A DNA stretch of 64,000 bases from positions 62,001 to 126,000 of the forward strand of contig NC_089423.1 in the NCBI RefSeq assembly GCF_013426205.1, written 5' to 3'. The notes beneath the pieces were generated by a model. The model was given only the letters and a program-made list of their open reading frames with translations. It ran no database searches and was not told where the DNA came from. This stretch comes from Metarhizium brunneum. Its lineage: Eukaryota > Ascomycota > Sordariomycetes > Hypocreales > Clavicipitaceae. The translations under genes and the position numbers were made by a program. Below, piece after piece: positions 47,194-58,438 of the stretch (position 1 is the stretch's first letter; each line of letters starts with the position of its first letter).

Positions 47194-50022
47194 TCAGTGG
47201 TATTTCCAGAGTCGTTTACGTTCCATCCCCCACCAGCGGGCAACAGATGCTGCCTCGCGCACCCATGTGGCCGCATCCGTGCCAAGATGTCGTTCAACAT
47301 CCGACACAAGGCCTTCCAGAGACCAATTCAAGATGCCGTCTAGTTCTAGCGGGTCCTTCTCAAGGTTCGTGAAGACGTATTCCGCACTGTCGTCCCAAGG
47401 GAGAACAAGCCGCCAGGGTACATCGGCCGACGTCATGGCAAGGAAGCGACCGCCTGGATTGACAATGCTAAAGTTCCAAGCACGGCGGCCGCGATGCGTG
47501 GCTTCAAAGGGACGGATTAGTGACTGCCCCTCGTAATCTTGGATAATGTCCGACGCTGCATCGGTATCACGCGCATTCAGCGACCCGCTACTAATCAAGA
47601 GATCAAGCACTGTAGGCAAGATGTTGATGGAGGTTGAGTTCACGGCAAGTTGAACACGGGGAATTCGCGGATGCCTGAATGCCAGAGGCACGCGGAAATT
47701 GCTGATATGGCCGTTCTGGTACGTGCCGCTGGCTTTGGTGTCCTCTCTAAACGCCTGCCCGTGGTCTCCCACAAAGACGACCAACGTCTCGTTTGAGATT
47801 TCAAAGTCGTCGAGCAGCTGCATCACCTCGCCTACCCAGGCGTCGTTCCAGCGGATCGTGTTCAAGTAGTTGTTCATGTCTTCATGCGAAGTCGTAAGTC
47901 CCCCGCGCGCACTACCCATGTATTCCGTCTTGTCGAACCACGACGGGACGCTCCACGGATGATGTGTCGTGCTGGTGAAATGAGAGAGAAACATTCGCTG
48001 ATTGCTTTCTATTGCCTTCTTTATGTAGTCCTTAATATGAGACTTTATCGCCGTTTCAGCATATCCAAAGTAGTTGACCTCTTCCTCATCCACCCCGCTG
48101 TTTGCAACTTGGTCATCGACTTGCTGTCTAGTCACGATGTGCTCGAATCCAATCATCTGATCCATGTTGTTTTGGTCGTCAAACTCATCGGCAATGGACT
48201 GAAAAAAGGCAGGATACCATTTATGGTCACGATAGTCTGAGCTGTTGCGTGTTTCACTCTTTAGCATATTGAGTAACTTGAAGATCTGCGGCAAGCAAGG
48301 CTGATAGCTCTGGAGCTTGGATTCTTCGCACCAGTCGACGGGCATGGGCCAAACGCCGCAATGTATCGCCGCCAGGCTCTTAATGGACGAGCTGCAAGTA
48401 GTGTGTGTCCCGATGACATTCAAGCCCCCTAAGCCAGCTTCTGTCCTGTCGTGCCACTCCTTGGATTCCGGTGGAATCCGTCTTCCGTCAGCTGTATGAA
48501 AATCTCCCGACATTCCGGTTACTCTTTCCGCGTTCACAGTGAGGCGGGCCAGCTGAAGATTCACATCATCATGCTTGGACTCATCATGTGACTGCAAAAC
48601 CATTTTGTGAAAGTTGGATTCTTTTTGAAGAGGAAACAGCTCCTGCCGCATACTTTCCATCTGAATAAGCACAACATGCCGTATGTTGACCGACTCTAGC
48701 TCCAGCGTGTTTCTCAGCGCCGGCAAGATGTTTCCATGGAGGTTGTTGATCTTCAAGGGGTCATTTACGGGGTTATAAAAGTGCTGGTTGTCTGATGCGG
48801 AATCTGGAGATTCTGCATGCTCGTCGTCGGTTGCATTGTCCGACGTGTTGCCAGACGTCGGTTTTGACTGAGGCTCCCAACGATGGAACCCGGAAGGCGG
48901 CGACTCGGGCAGCCACTCGGGAACTCTGCTTCTGTATTTACTGACGAACTCGTTGTCCGTTCCGGGAGCCCAGCCTTTGAAGTAACCATCTGGCGATTCC
49001 CACTTCAGCCTTGTCACAAGGTTGGGCAGTGGCCACGTAACATCCGGGTGGTCTGCGGCCCCTAGTATACAGGAGCGCACGACAGAGAGTAGAGACAGAG
49101 GCAACGTCGCTGCAGCATGGCGGTAGGGAAGATTCGGTTGGAGAAATACGCACAATAAACAACCCAGAAGCTGCGTGCCAATGATACACCAACAAATGAA
49201 ACGACGCCCCGACACATAGCCAGCGGAATAAGAGCAGCTGGCTGGTACACACTGTTCTTTTCTGGCATAAAGTCCATCTAAATCGATGCAACCAGTAATC
49301 TGTTTATCTACCGTGGGGAGCAGAAGATTATGATCCGCCAGCTTCTTCGCAAAATAGGTTCCCGGTGTAAGATGAAGCACTGGTGGAGGGACCGTTTAGC
49401 GAGGCGGTATGAACAAGAGTCCAGAAACCAGCCAACTTACTCGAATCCAGCTGATCGCGCGCATGGTGCAAGACTGCACCTACAGCTCGGTGCAGCAGAT
49501 CCTGCATAGAGAAGGAAACCACAATGATCGCAGCACAAGCTATCAACGCATTGCCTGAGCCGCTGGACGCTACCTTTCTGGCGCCAGCGTCAAAGGCAAC
49601 CGAGACGGCATCGGCCCATCGGATTTCCCCTCCCGTCTCACAGAAGAAGCTGACAAGTGCTGCTGCGGCAAAACATGTCGAAATGCTATTGCTCATGGTT
49701 CTCTCGTCAGTGTCTGGATAGACACAGCTTGGTGGGCATGTGCCACCGATCTCATTGATCATGTTTTGAGGAAAAGGGGCCATCCGTACCTGACAAGACA
49801 CGAAGCAACGGTGCTCAGCAGAGAACATCGTCCCCGTCTGTTTTGCAAAAGAGACCACACAAGGAGCAGGACAAGCACATCGGGGATAAGAAACACGGGT
49901 AGGCAAACCAGGAAAGCCGCCAACGAGAAAGAGTGGGCATTCACGTAAAGATGGACTATCTTGGCCAGGACAATCGCGTGGAATAGAATGGAGAAGACGA
50001 GACGACGCGCAGCCAGCAACAT
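47194..50022 (-). CDS. membrane-anchored sulfatase / LTA-synthase-like enzyme
   Basis: Three exons, 49790-50022, 49441-49685 and 47194-49379, joined across introns of 104 and 61 nt, give 887 residues. The N-terminal third has several hydrophobic segments (VFSILFHAIVLAKIVHLYV and VFLIPDVLVLLLVWSLL are the first two). The large C-terminal domain belongs to the alkaline phosphatase superfamily: VVLIQMESMRQELF carries the metal-binding Glu, NVIGTHTTCSSSIKSLAAIH the nucleophile Thr region, and VVFVGDHGQAF the metal-binding Asp-His. This architecture is that of phosphoglycerol/phosphoethanolamine transferases and related fungal sulfatase-like proteins. The active site would face the lumen or cell exterior. 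The actual substrate is unknown. The start is ATG 50022, followed directly by the first membrane segment. Confidence 0.85.
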
Positions 50023-51367
50023 GGTGAAATGTGTGGCATGATGCTGTGAGCGAGAGTAGTTTCTGCAGCTCGGTTCTACGAGAAGTTGGATTTCATTTGT
50101 ATGAGCTTCCGAAGCGCGCGGGTTACATGGTGACAGATGGCAACTCACAGAGACATCAAGGGTTCCGGTTTCAGCCCGCATTTCATGCAGCAGCCTCTTT
50201 ATACCATCTGGTGCATGATTCTGTTACAACCGAAACCATTGAGGCAAATTGCCCAATGCGGTGGGTTGGCATGATTGCCTGGCGTCGGGGCGTCTTAATA
50301 GTTGCTCCCGCCGAAGAGAGCGCATTCCCTCCCAAGGCATCAAATACGAGGCCGGGGACTCGATGGTGGCGCCCTCCCTTCCCCTTTGTCTCGTCTCTTT
50401 TCCCTATACAGTGACGGATAGATAGACTCTGGTTCATCAGGGACGGGCGGCCGAGACTTGCGCCCCGTTGTGCCACAGTCACCAATACGACAGCCTTGTT
50501 TCAATTGGAGCGTTGATTGGTTAAACCTCTCGCCATTCAACGCCATCTCAGCCTGTAGGGCTCTATTCTGGCACCTGGCTTGCCGCTGATCCAGAAGCCA
50601 TGGTGTCGTGTCAATCTTGTGCGGTTGAACTCATTCGGCGTAGTTGAAAAGACTCGGAAGAGATCGACGCGCCTTGGCATGGACAGTTGCAATGCTTCAT
50701 TTTCCAACACAACTACCCCGGGCAACAGTTGACACGTCGGCCGCCGCCGCGGTATGCCTTTGCCGACCGTTCCTTGGATTGTGAGACAAGGGAGACAAAG
50801 TATCCCATGGCAATCTCATGGCTAGGTTTTGCGAACGCGTTCTGGCCCAATGAACCGGGGCATTGTCTCATATCTACATTTCCAGTGGCGCCAACTTTAC
50901 AGTTGGTGGCATCAAAGTTGCGCTCAACATCGCGCAAACGCCCCGAACCGTTGAGATCAAGGGCCGATACCAAGGGCGCCTTTGAGCCATGTCTGGAATT
51001 CGATCAGGTTCCAGCTCGTGTTTTAAACACATGAGTCCGTCTGCCCGCTGCAAGGAGTCCAGTCGTGATGCCACCGAGACATGGGCGCGTGAACGATTGC
51101 CGCCTTGGGTCTAGCCGAGTCAACATGGGCGTTGGCTGCCAATACATTGATTGCATCTAGTTGCCGATCAGCCGCTCCGCGCCCGTTGCCTAGACTTGCA
51201 TGCCACTATTGCAGAGCACCCGTCATCGAATCGTGTCGAGCCGTTGGTCAAATAAATCATGTCGAGAAACGGCAACAATATCATCGAGTATACCAGACAA
51301 TGGGGGCCAGCGCAGTACCCTAGGTTCTTGCACTGTCGGGCGCAAATTGGGTTTCGATATAACCAAC
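50023..51367. other. 1.3-kb intergenic region
   Basis: Normal composition with only short frames; no gene recognised. Confidence 0.45.
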
Positions 51368-51853
51368 TCAACCCATCATGTGCTTCCGCATCTTGAAACC
51401 TTGCAACAGAGTCATCTTCATCGCTTCACTGACAAATTCGAGCGTCTTGTTCGTTTTGCCACAGAACTGCTCTTTCATCACCTCGTCTTCCCCTATCCAA
51501 GCCCACGACGTGTCCTCTTTTGACCGCAACACCGCCTCTCCACACCCGTTCTCCACATCTGTTTATGCCATAAACATCACCACTGAGTCAGACTTGACCC
51601 GACACACGCAATAAGCAGGTTTCCAGTTCAGAATCCATCTTGGCACTTTAGATGTGAGACTCGTGGTGGTGTCGCCAAGACCTAGCCCAACCGTGCAGTA
51701 AAGCTTCCGCGCCCTCAATTGCGTCTCTTCCCAGAGCTCGCGGACGGCGACGCCGGCAATGCTACGGTCCATGGTGGGGCATTCGGTTCCAGCCGGAATC
51801 TCCCACTTGAGATCCGATAGAGCTCGTTGGAGTAAGAGTGTCTCGAGTCGCAA
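51368..51853 (-). pseudogene. Nudix hydrolase pseudogene
   Basis: One minus-strand frame reads LKWEIPAGTECPTMDRSIAG and then VAVRELWEETQL, a Nudix box with its REx2EE core, and continues to a C-terminal half (SWAWIGEDEV, LEFVSEAMKMTLL) typical of fungal Nudix proteins. The two halves are in the same frame but are split by a TAA at 51563-51565, in a context where CAA would restore Gln, a C-to-T change as RIP makes. The 5' part beyond 51853 cannot be followed and runs into the AT-rich block. Lost pyrophosphohydrolase. Confidence 0.7.
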
Positions 51854-51959
51854 GGCGTCACAAGGGTTATCCGGTTTGGATTTGTCATCTCTACTACCTT
51901 CCCGTGGACTATACCACGTAACTTGTGGACCAAGCTGGACTCTCTAGCTACTTTTAATA

Positions 51960-53560
51960 ATAGGCAGGCGCAGGGGCTCGTCAAGGCAGTATTATGCTTT
52001 AATTATCCTTTTAAAATAGAAAAATATATCAGGAGATATTTATGCCATGTGAAGTTTGCTATTCCCTGCTATCTTGTTTGACCTGCCTATTTACGGGGCC
52101 TGTTTTTACCTTGTTTTATATACAGCTACAATAGACTGCCTACATTTAATAATTAAGGGTCCTGCTATTATTGCGCCTACTATTTTAAAAAATCAACTAG
52201 TATTTAATTTAAAATATAAGTTTTTTTTATCAACGCGAACCCAGGTAAAGCAGTAACAGGGTTTTAATACCTTAAAAGGCAATTACCGCTTTTTTAAAAA
52301 TTGTCTGCATAAATAGAGTATCAAGGTAAGTAAATAAAAGGATTTATGCTAGGGTTAGTAAATTATGCCTTATAAATCGCAAGCATGAAAAATTTGTATC
52401 AGGATAAGAGGGTCTCTCTGTAATTATGCGCGCCTTATAACTAGTATAATCCTGCATGAAATTGATATAATATCGAGTCAGGACACAACCCTGCCTTGGA
52501 TCATGCAAAAGCATGACCAAGGTCCCGTCTTAGTTGGAAATGCCTTGGAAATACCCTTGTACTTTCTGCAGCAAAATTAGTCAGATAGCAAGAGGCCAAG
52601 TAGTTATTCCGACAAAACGACTTATTATACTCGATCTTTTGTGACAATTATCCCACAAAGCCGGCAACTAAGTTTTCATGCCGTCACAAATATACTTCGC
52701 AGCGACCGATAAACTGCTTGCCTTGGTATTAGCATGCCCTAGATTATGTAACACATATTGACAAGAGGGTTGAGGCCGAAGGAAGGAATACGTTTATTGT
52801 CGTGCAGGGTTTCCGGGTGGGATCACAACTTTCTAAAGTGTGGGCAGAGCGTGATTAATAATAAATTGATAAAAGTCAGCGCGGCTAGGATTGCATTATT
52901 ATATAATACGAGACGTTAAATTACAGGGCCTAGAGTACTAGGATACAAATACCTATCGTAGCAGTTACTACACCTAATCGAAGCCTATAAGTCAAAATAG
53001 TAGCATAAAATATCGTTACATGGAAGAGCCTAGCATATGGGCCGTAAAGCCAACAAGTCGTAATGCTTGTAGCAGCACACTAGGCCACGTCTGTTGAATA
53101 TATATATACCGAATACTTGTCTATTTACAGTCAAGAGGAGGAGGGGAAAAGCAGTCGGCTTGCTTTAAATTATAGTTTATAATTACTACGAGAAATTTAT
53201 ATCCGATACAAGTGCAATTGGGGTAGGCCTAATATACGACACACCGGCTACGCCTCTATATCCGAGGATGTAGAGTAGTTAGTAGTGTGTACGGACTTGG
53301 GGCCCTGCCGACAAAATGCTAGGTGGAGGACCCTGAACCCTGCTGACGAAATACTGGCTAGAGGACCCTACAAGAGAAATTAAAGTCCAAATAAAGCAAA
53401 ATTTTAGCACTTAATATTTATGCAAAAAACTATTTAACTTGTGTATTAAAGCTATTACTTTCTCTTGCTTTTAGTATTCCTTTTTTTTTAGAATATTATT
53501 AACTGCTTGTTTCAGCTCGCTTCCCAATTATACCTATTTACAACTTCGGTTACTCAGCAA
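51960..53560. other. AT-rich, RIP-like block
   Basis: Very high A+T with dense stops and TA steps, no gene. A 29-bp unit is repeated in tandem with several transitions at 53303-53331 and 53338-53366. Confidence 0.55.
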
Positions 53561-53571
53561 GTTACAACACT

Positions 53572-54623
53572 ATGAAGTACTTTGTTCTTGTTGCCGGTTT
53601 CGCCGGACTATCCCTTGCCGCACTAGTAAAGAGAGTTGACGACGCTGACGACAAGCTGTTTTGGGATTTTATCTCAAAGATACAAGACGATAACCCTACT
53701 ATTGATCCTAAGAATATGGTAATCCCTATAATTTCTTTGTAAAACTGCTATATATCTAGCAAAAAATTAATAATATTTATAATTATAGACCACGGCAGAA
53801 GTTATCGAATATTATACTAGGCAAAATGAAGGAATTTTTACTTGCGCATTTGAGGTAAGCTAATCTTAGAAATAGGGAAATATATACTAATATTAATACA
53901 GAAAGAAGTAAGTATACTTTTATAAACTTTATAATAATAACCTGCTAATACTTACTAATAAGGGCTCAAGTTTTCTAGTAAGTATATTCTCTACCTAGCA
54001 CGTAAAGTAATAAGTATACTAATTATAATATAATAGGGTGTGGTTTGTATACTCTTTTTTAATAAGATTATAATATAATAGTAACTTACTAATTATATTT
54101 TCTTCTAAGGCTATAAATGACGTAAGTATTTATTCTATTCTCAATAAGTTAAAGCCGAGATATACTAATATCATAATCTAATAGGATTCAAATCTTGTAC
54201 GTACTTTATAATTTTACTATCTTATTTATACACAACAATAAATATTATACTAATATAATAGCTACAAACTAGCCAAAGCGTATTTCTTGCAGTATTGGAT
54301 CAAAAGTAAGGAGTCTTATTTTATAAGTTTATAGCTTATCTTAAAACTAATATTTATAGGGTATCCGGCCTAATATCGATCCTCTTGCTTCTGCTTGTAA
54401 AAAACACGGCGGTGTAAGTTATATATATCTTAGGGTATACTCTTAGTAAGTTGGTAGTATATTAATACGTGTGTGTTATAAGTGCGGAAAATGTGAAACG
54501 AGTGACGATCTCGGCCCCTATGTAAGCTCTCCAGGTTTATAAGTAAATTAATTGATTTTTTTCTAACAAATTAAATAATAGTACCAAGTTTTTTGCCGCT
54601 TGGAAAACGACCAACAGCAATAA
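53572..54623 (+). CDS. small secreted protein gene with many micro-exons (provisional)
   Basis: Too fragmented for simple ORF finding. ATG 53572 opens a signal peptide (MKYFVLVAGFAGLSLAA) and a Kex2-like LVKR site. Exons read: 53572-53718, 53789-53854, 53902-53907, 53963-53977, 54037-54042, 54110-54121, 54185-54196, 54273-54305, 54360-54413, 54483-54521 and 54582-54623, giving 143 residues. The intervening introns are 47-76 nt, start GTAAGT-like (one GTTTGT), and end in AG after a CTAAT branch site. All exon lengths are multiples of three. The last four exons are Cys-rich (SACKKHGG, CGKCETSDDLGPY, YQVFC). Exons are less AT-rich than introns. The first two exons are solid; the five tiny ones and the 54272 acceptor are tentative, since another frame is also open from 54262 on. 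Effector-like, function unknown. Confidence 0.5.
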
Positions 54624-55982
54624 TAAGGAGCAGAAATTACTGCGGCCTACCGAGACGCAAGCAACTGTAAGTAAATATTTCTAAGACTATAAGATATTAA
54701 TATTTACAATATAAATAGTTATTTGTGGTTATATTTAAGGGGTAAATATATAAAGAGAAATATTAAAAGGTCAAGAATATAAAAAAAAGTATAAAAAGTA
54801 TAATATATATAAAAGGTAATATACTACTACCAAAGCTTAGCTCTAGTATAAAATATATTACTGTTTTTTTATATCGAGTTTACTATAGCGTATTTCGTGT
54901 TTTCCTCCAGACAAGATAACTAGCGGCTTTGCAGCCGACTAAATAAAATAAACAAGAGTTTTCGCAAGTTTATCCAGCTACTATAGCTTTTATTACGTGG
55001 ATAGTATATACTATTAATAGTCAAGAACTAGTACTATTATTTACAACTTATTAGCTAATTTATATTGCCCGGTTTCCGCTTTATAATTTGTATATTTGCG
55101 TTAAATATAAGTATTTATATTACTTATTTTAAAGCTAATTATGTACCTCTACTTCGATATATATACTTTTATTTGTTTATGTATTTATGCGTTTAGTTTT
55201 ACCTCTGATTTTAGCAGCCTGTGCCTTGCAGTTATACTTGACGAGGGGTTTAAGTTTCTAGTATACCGGCAATAATATCCAGCCACGGATAAGACCCACT
55301 TGACCTCGTGGACCTACTTGACGATTAGGCAAAAAAGAAGGCGATAATCTGGCCCGTGGTTCAAGTTGGGCGCTGCCGCAGGAGCTAAGCCCTGGATTTC
55401 CTATTAGGTCTAAAGCGTATATGATTCTGTTCTATGTGTCCTATTTGTTAATTGTTTCGAGATAATTTTACGGCCACCTCTATACCAGACTTTGGAAAGA
55501 AGCTAGTCAAAGATGCGACACAGCCGGAACCGGCCACAAAGAGGCCATGTTTCGTTACCGCTAACCGGACGTTGATTCCAGCCTTCTATCCAAGAGTAAC
55601 GAAAGCTATGAGAAATCTGGGCAAATTACCAGACTGTCGAGCAATACATAGATATTTTGTGCCACGGTTAATACCCGCATGTTGCTATAGCAAGAGTAAA
55701 GCCTAAACCAAAGACATTACATCTCCGACATCTTATTTTCGGCATTAAAGAGATCAAACCGAACAAATCTACGGACAACAAGGCTAATTATTGTACTTTT
55801 ACAACAACAGAATGGACAGGCGTATCGGCGCCCAGAACAAGCACCGAGGTACCAATTAGCTCAGCATTTGTACTACCAGACCAGACGTTTATCCTATTTA
55901 TACCTTCAAGCCGTTGACATGTAACCCCTCAATTCTAATCCGCTATTCAACTCCGCACGCACTTGGAAAACCCCGTCAAACC
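54624..55982. other. AT-rich tail and nitrilase upstream region
   Basis: To about 55200 the sequence is AT-rich and decayed. The 84-codon frame at 55452-55706 lacks an ATG and any recognisable domain. Confidence 0.45.
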
Positions 55983-57044
55983 ATGCCCATTCCTATCAGA
56001 GTAGCGACTTGTCACGTGTCGTCTATTTTCCTATCAGCCAAAAAGACCACCCAAAAGGCCATTGGACTGATTGAACAGGCGGCGGCACAGAGAGCCAACC
56101 TCGTCGTCTTCCCGGAGACATTCATCCCTGCATTTCCTGTATGGAGTGCCATTCGCCCACCAACTGCCAACCATGACCTTTTTAAGCGCATGGCAACAGA
56201 GTCAATATATGCCGATGGAGAGGAGATTCAGGATATACGCGCAGCTGCAAAGGAGTTCAACATGATGGTTAGCCTTGGCTTTTCAGAAAAGGTTGGCTTC
56301 AGTAGTGCCACACTATTCAATTCCAATCTCTTCATCAGCGGCCAGGGTGAAGTTCTTATTCATCATCGGAAGTTGGTACCGACTTTTTTTGAGAAGCTCA
56401 CCTGGGCCCCCGGCGATGGCCATGGTTTGCGAGTTGCCGAAACGCCGTTTGGAAAAATTGGCAACCTGATCTGTGGCGAGAACACCAACCCGCTCGCCAG
56501 ATATGCCCTCATGGCCCAGGGTGAACAAATTCACATATCGACTTGGCCGGCGATATGGCCAACCCGGCTTGAGGATGCGACGGGTCCAACTGCATCACGC
56601 GGCGCAAACTATGACAATGTTGCAGCCAATCGAACTCGTGCTGCTGGCCACTGTTTTGAAGCCAAATGTTTTGGTGTCCTCTGCTGTGGCGTGCTGGGAC
56701 AGGATTCGATTGAGGAAATTTCCGGCGGCTCCGCGCATTTGAGGCGCGTGTTGGAGGACTCCCAGCGCGGCGCTACCATGTTTCTGGATCCTACGGGAGC
56801 GCAGTTGACAGGCTTTACTGTCAGCAATGAGACACAGACCCAAACGCCTACTCCCTTTTTGCAAGATGTTGAGGGAATCTTGTACGCGGATATAAACGTG
56901 GAGGACTGCGTTGAAGGAAAACAGTACCACGACGTCGTGGGCGGCTACCAACGACTGGATGTATTTGACTTCAAGGTCAACAGGACACGCCGGTGTCCAG
57001 CTACGTTTGTGAGCCAAGATGATGCAAAGACGGTTCAAGATTAG
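55983..57044 (+). CDS. nitrilase (arylacetonitrilase/aliphatic type)
   Basis: Single exon, 353 residues. The frame is open to 55914, but the first ATG is 55983, just before the conserved start MPIPIRVATCHVSS. The catalytic triad is visible: Glu 45 in VVFPETFIPAFP, Lys 130 in HHRKLVPTFFEKLTW, and Cys 164 in LICGENTNPLARYALMAQGE. The CGEN form of the Cys motif is characteristic of fungal nitrilases acting on aryl-acetonitriles or aliphatic nitriles, rather than the CWEN of bacterial types. It hydrolyses nitriles to carboxylic acids with ammonia release and usually forms helical oligomers; the C-terminal tail past residue 300 that supports this is present. It converges with the Rho GTPase gene 100 bp away. 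Confidence 0.93.
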   Translation: MPIPIRVATCHVSSIFLSAKKTTQKAIGLIEQAAAQRANLVVFPETFIPAFPVWSAIRPPTANHDLFKRMATESIYADGEEIQDIRAAAKEFNMMVSLGFSEKVGFSSATLFNSNLFISGQGEVLIHHRKLVPTFFEKLTWAPGDGHGLRVAETPFGKIGNLICGENTNPLARYALMAQGEQIHISTWPAIWPTRLEDATGPTASRGANYDNVAANRTRAAGHCFEAKCFGVLCCGVLGQDSIEEISGGSAHLRRVLEDSQRGATMFLDPTGAQLTGFTVSNETQTQTPTPFLQDVEGILYADINVEDCVEGKQYHDVVGGYQRLDVFDFKVNRTRRCPATFVSQDDAKTVQD

Positions 57045-57146
57045 GAGGGAAACACTAAGAATACAAGGTTCGGGGTTGGATGAAGAGTATTTTATTGCGC
57101 GTGTATTTAGTCTGCTTTACCTGTCTTCCGAAATGAAAACGTCAAA

Positions 57147-58161
57147 TTATAGAATAATACACCCGTCTTGTTTATTGGAACTGCTTTGGCATTGGACAGC
57201 ATGAGTAGCAGCTACTTTAAACACGTCTTGTACCCCCTCGCCGCTCAACGCTGAGCACTCGATGTAACCGACAGCTTTTAGCAGTTTTCGTATCTTCCTG
57301 ATCTATTGGTGGGATCTGTTAGCAAAGGCTACATGTATACACAATCCACGTCAAGTCCTGTGTGGCAATAATCACAGCGTTACGCTCTTCGATCAAAGAT
57401 GCTCAAGTTACCTTTTTCGGGGTTGTAAATGTACTCGTTTGCTCCAAGTTAGTGGTCATATTAGACCTATATTGCTGGTTCTGCAGATCCTTCTTGCAAC
57501 CGACTAAAATGATGGGAACATTGGGGCAATATTGAGAGACTTCGCGATGCCACTAAGTACAAAAAGAGTAGTTGGCAGTTGTTGATTATGTGTTCGTAAT
57601 ACATGAATAGAATTACCTTTTTCTCGATATTGGAAAGAGAAACAGAGTTATTGAGAGCAAAGCAGACCAAAATGATATCGGCATTGGGGTATGAATGGAT
57701 ACGGAAGCGGTCATAATCTTCTTGACCTGCTGTGTCCCATAGAGCTAGCTCGACGGAGGTGTTATCAACTTGAACTTGTTGAACATAACTCTCGAATACG
57801 GTAGGTATATATGCCTTGGACAAAATTAGTACATTAGGGGATTGGTAAAAGCCGTCACAGTTTTCAGAACGTAAACGTCATGTAGCCAAGATCAAATGCT
57901 GGGCTATCCGAAAGGCACCGGGATACTTGCTCAATTAATGACAGTAGTCTTACCTCGGGAAATATACCTTTGCAGAAGACACTGCATTTATCTTAGTATA
58001 GATAACGGGTTGGATGTAAAAGTAAAGAGGCCCGTATGCCATGATGGGGTATAGTAGAATTTTGCCAAAGAAAGAAAAACTCACGTCAACAGGCAGGTCT
58101 TCCCACAACCACCATCACCAACGATAACAAGCTTTCGATAAGCCCTCTTGCTTTCCTTCAT
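57147..58161 (-). CDS. Rho-family small GTPase, atypical
   Basis: Five exons, 58085-58161, 57954-57981, 57617-57814, 57412-57552 and 57147-57302, give 199 residues in perfect phase. All GTPase boxes are present: P-loop GDGGCGKT (15-22), effector Thr 40 in [10 protein letters not shown], switch [14 protein letters not shown] (61-72), GCKKDL (119-124) and ECSAL (163-167). The protein ends in CIIL, a CaaX box for geranylgeranylation, so it should be membrane-attached. It differs from housekeeping fungal Rho1-4: [13 protein letters not shown] in switch [12 protein letters not shown] instead of RLRPLSYP, and a diverged, basic stretch [15 protein letters not shown] before ECSA. Probably a fast-evolving paralogue in signalling of polarity or wall synthesis. 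Confidence 0.87.
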
Positions 58162-58438
58162 TCAGAAAATTGGGAGGTAGAAACACGGCCTCGATTCCGT
58201 GGGCAGCGGAGCGATGTGTAACGGGCATTGTGCTAGACCCCGCGTCTGGTTGAACTAGATGCCCAGTGTTGCTTAATAATGGCGCAAATATAAAGTTGAG
58301 GGGAGATTCCTGATTGGGCTTAGTCTGAATATTAAAATCGTTTTTGCTTGAGCCGCTGAACCTCATGAGAACTGAGCTAGAAACCTTGGTCTCTCCGGCA
58401 CATGGGACGGACACGACTAGTTCCATTGTAAATTCCGA
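58162..58438. promoter_or_regulatory. divergent upstream region, Rho GTPase / 58439 gene
   Basis: Short interval between two divergent starts. An open minus-strand frame (58115-58450) overlaps it but is out of frame with the GTPase and has no domain. Confidence 0.3.

Noticed and set aside
55452..55706. 84-codon frame after the AT-rich block
   Set aside because: TTG start, no domain, no splice partner found.
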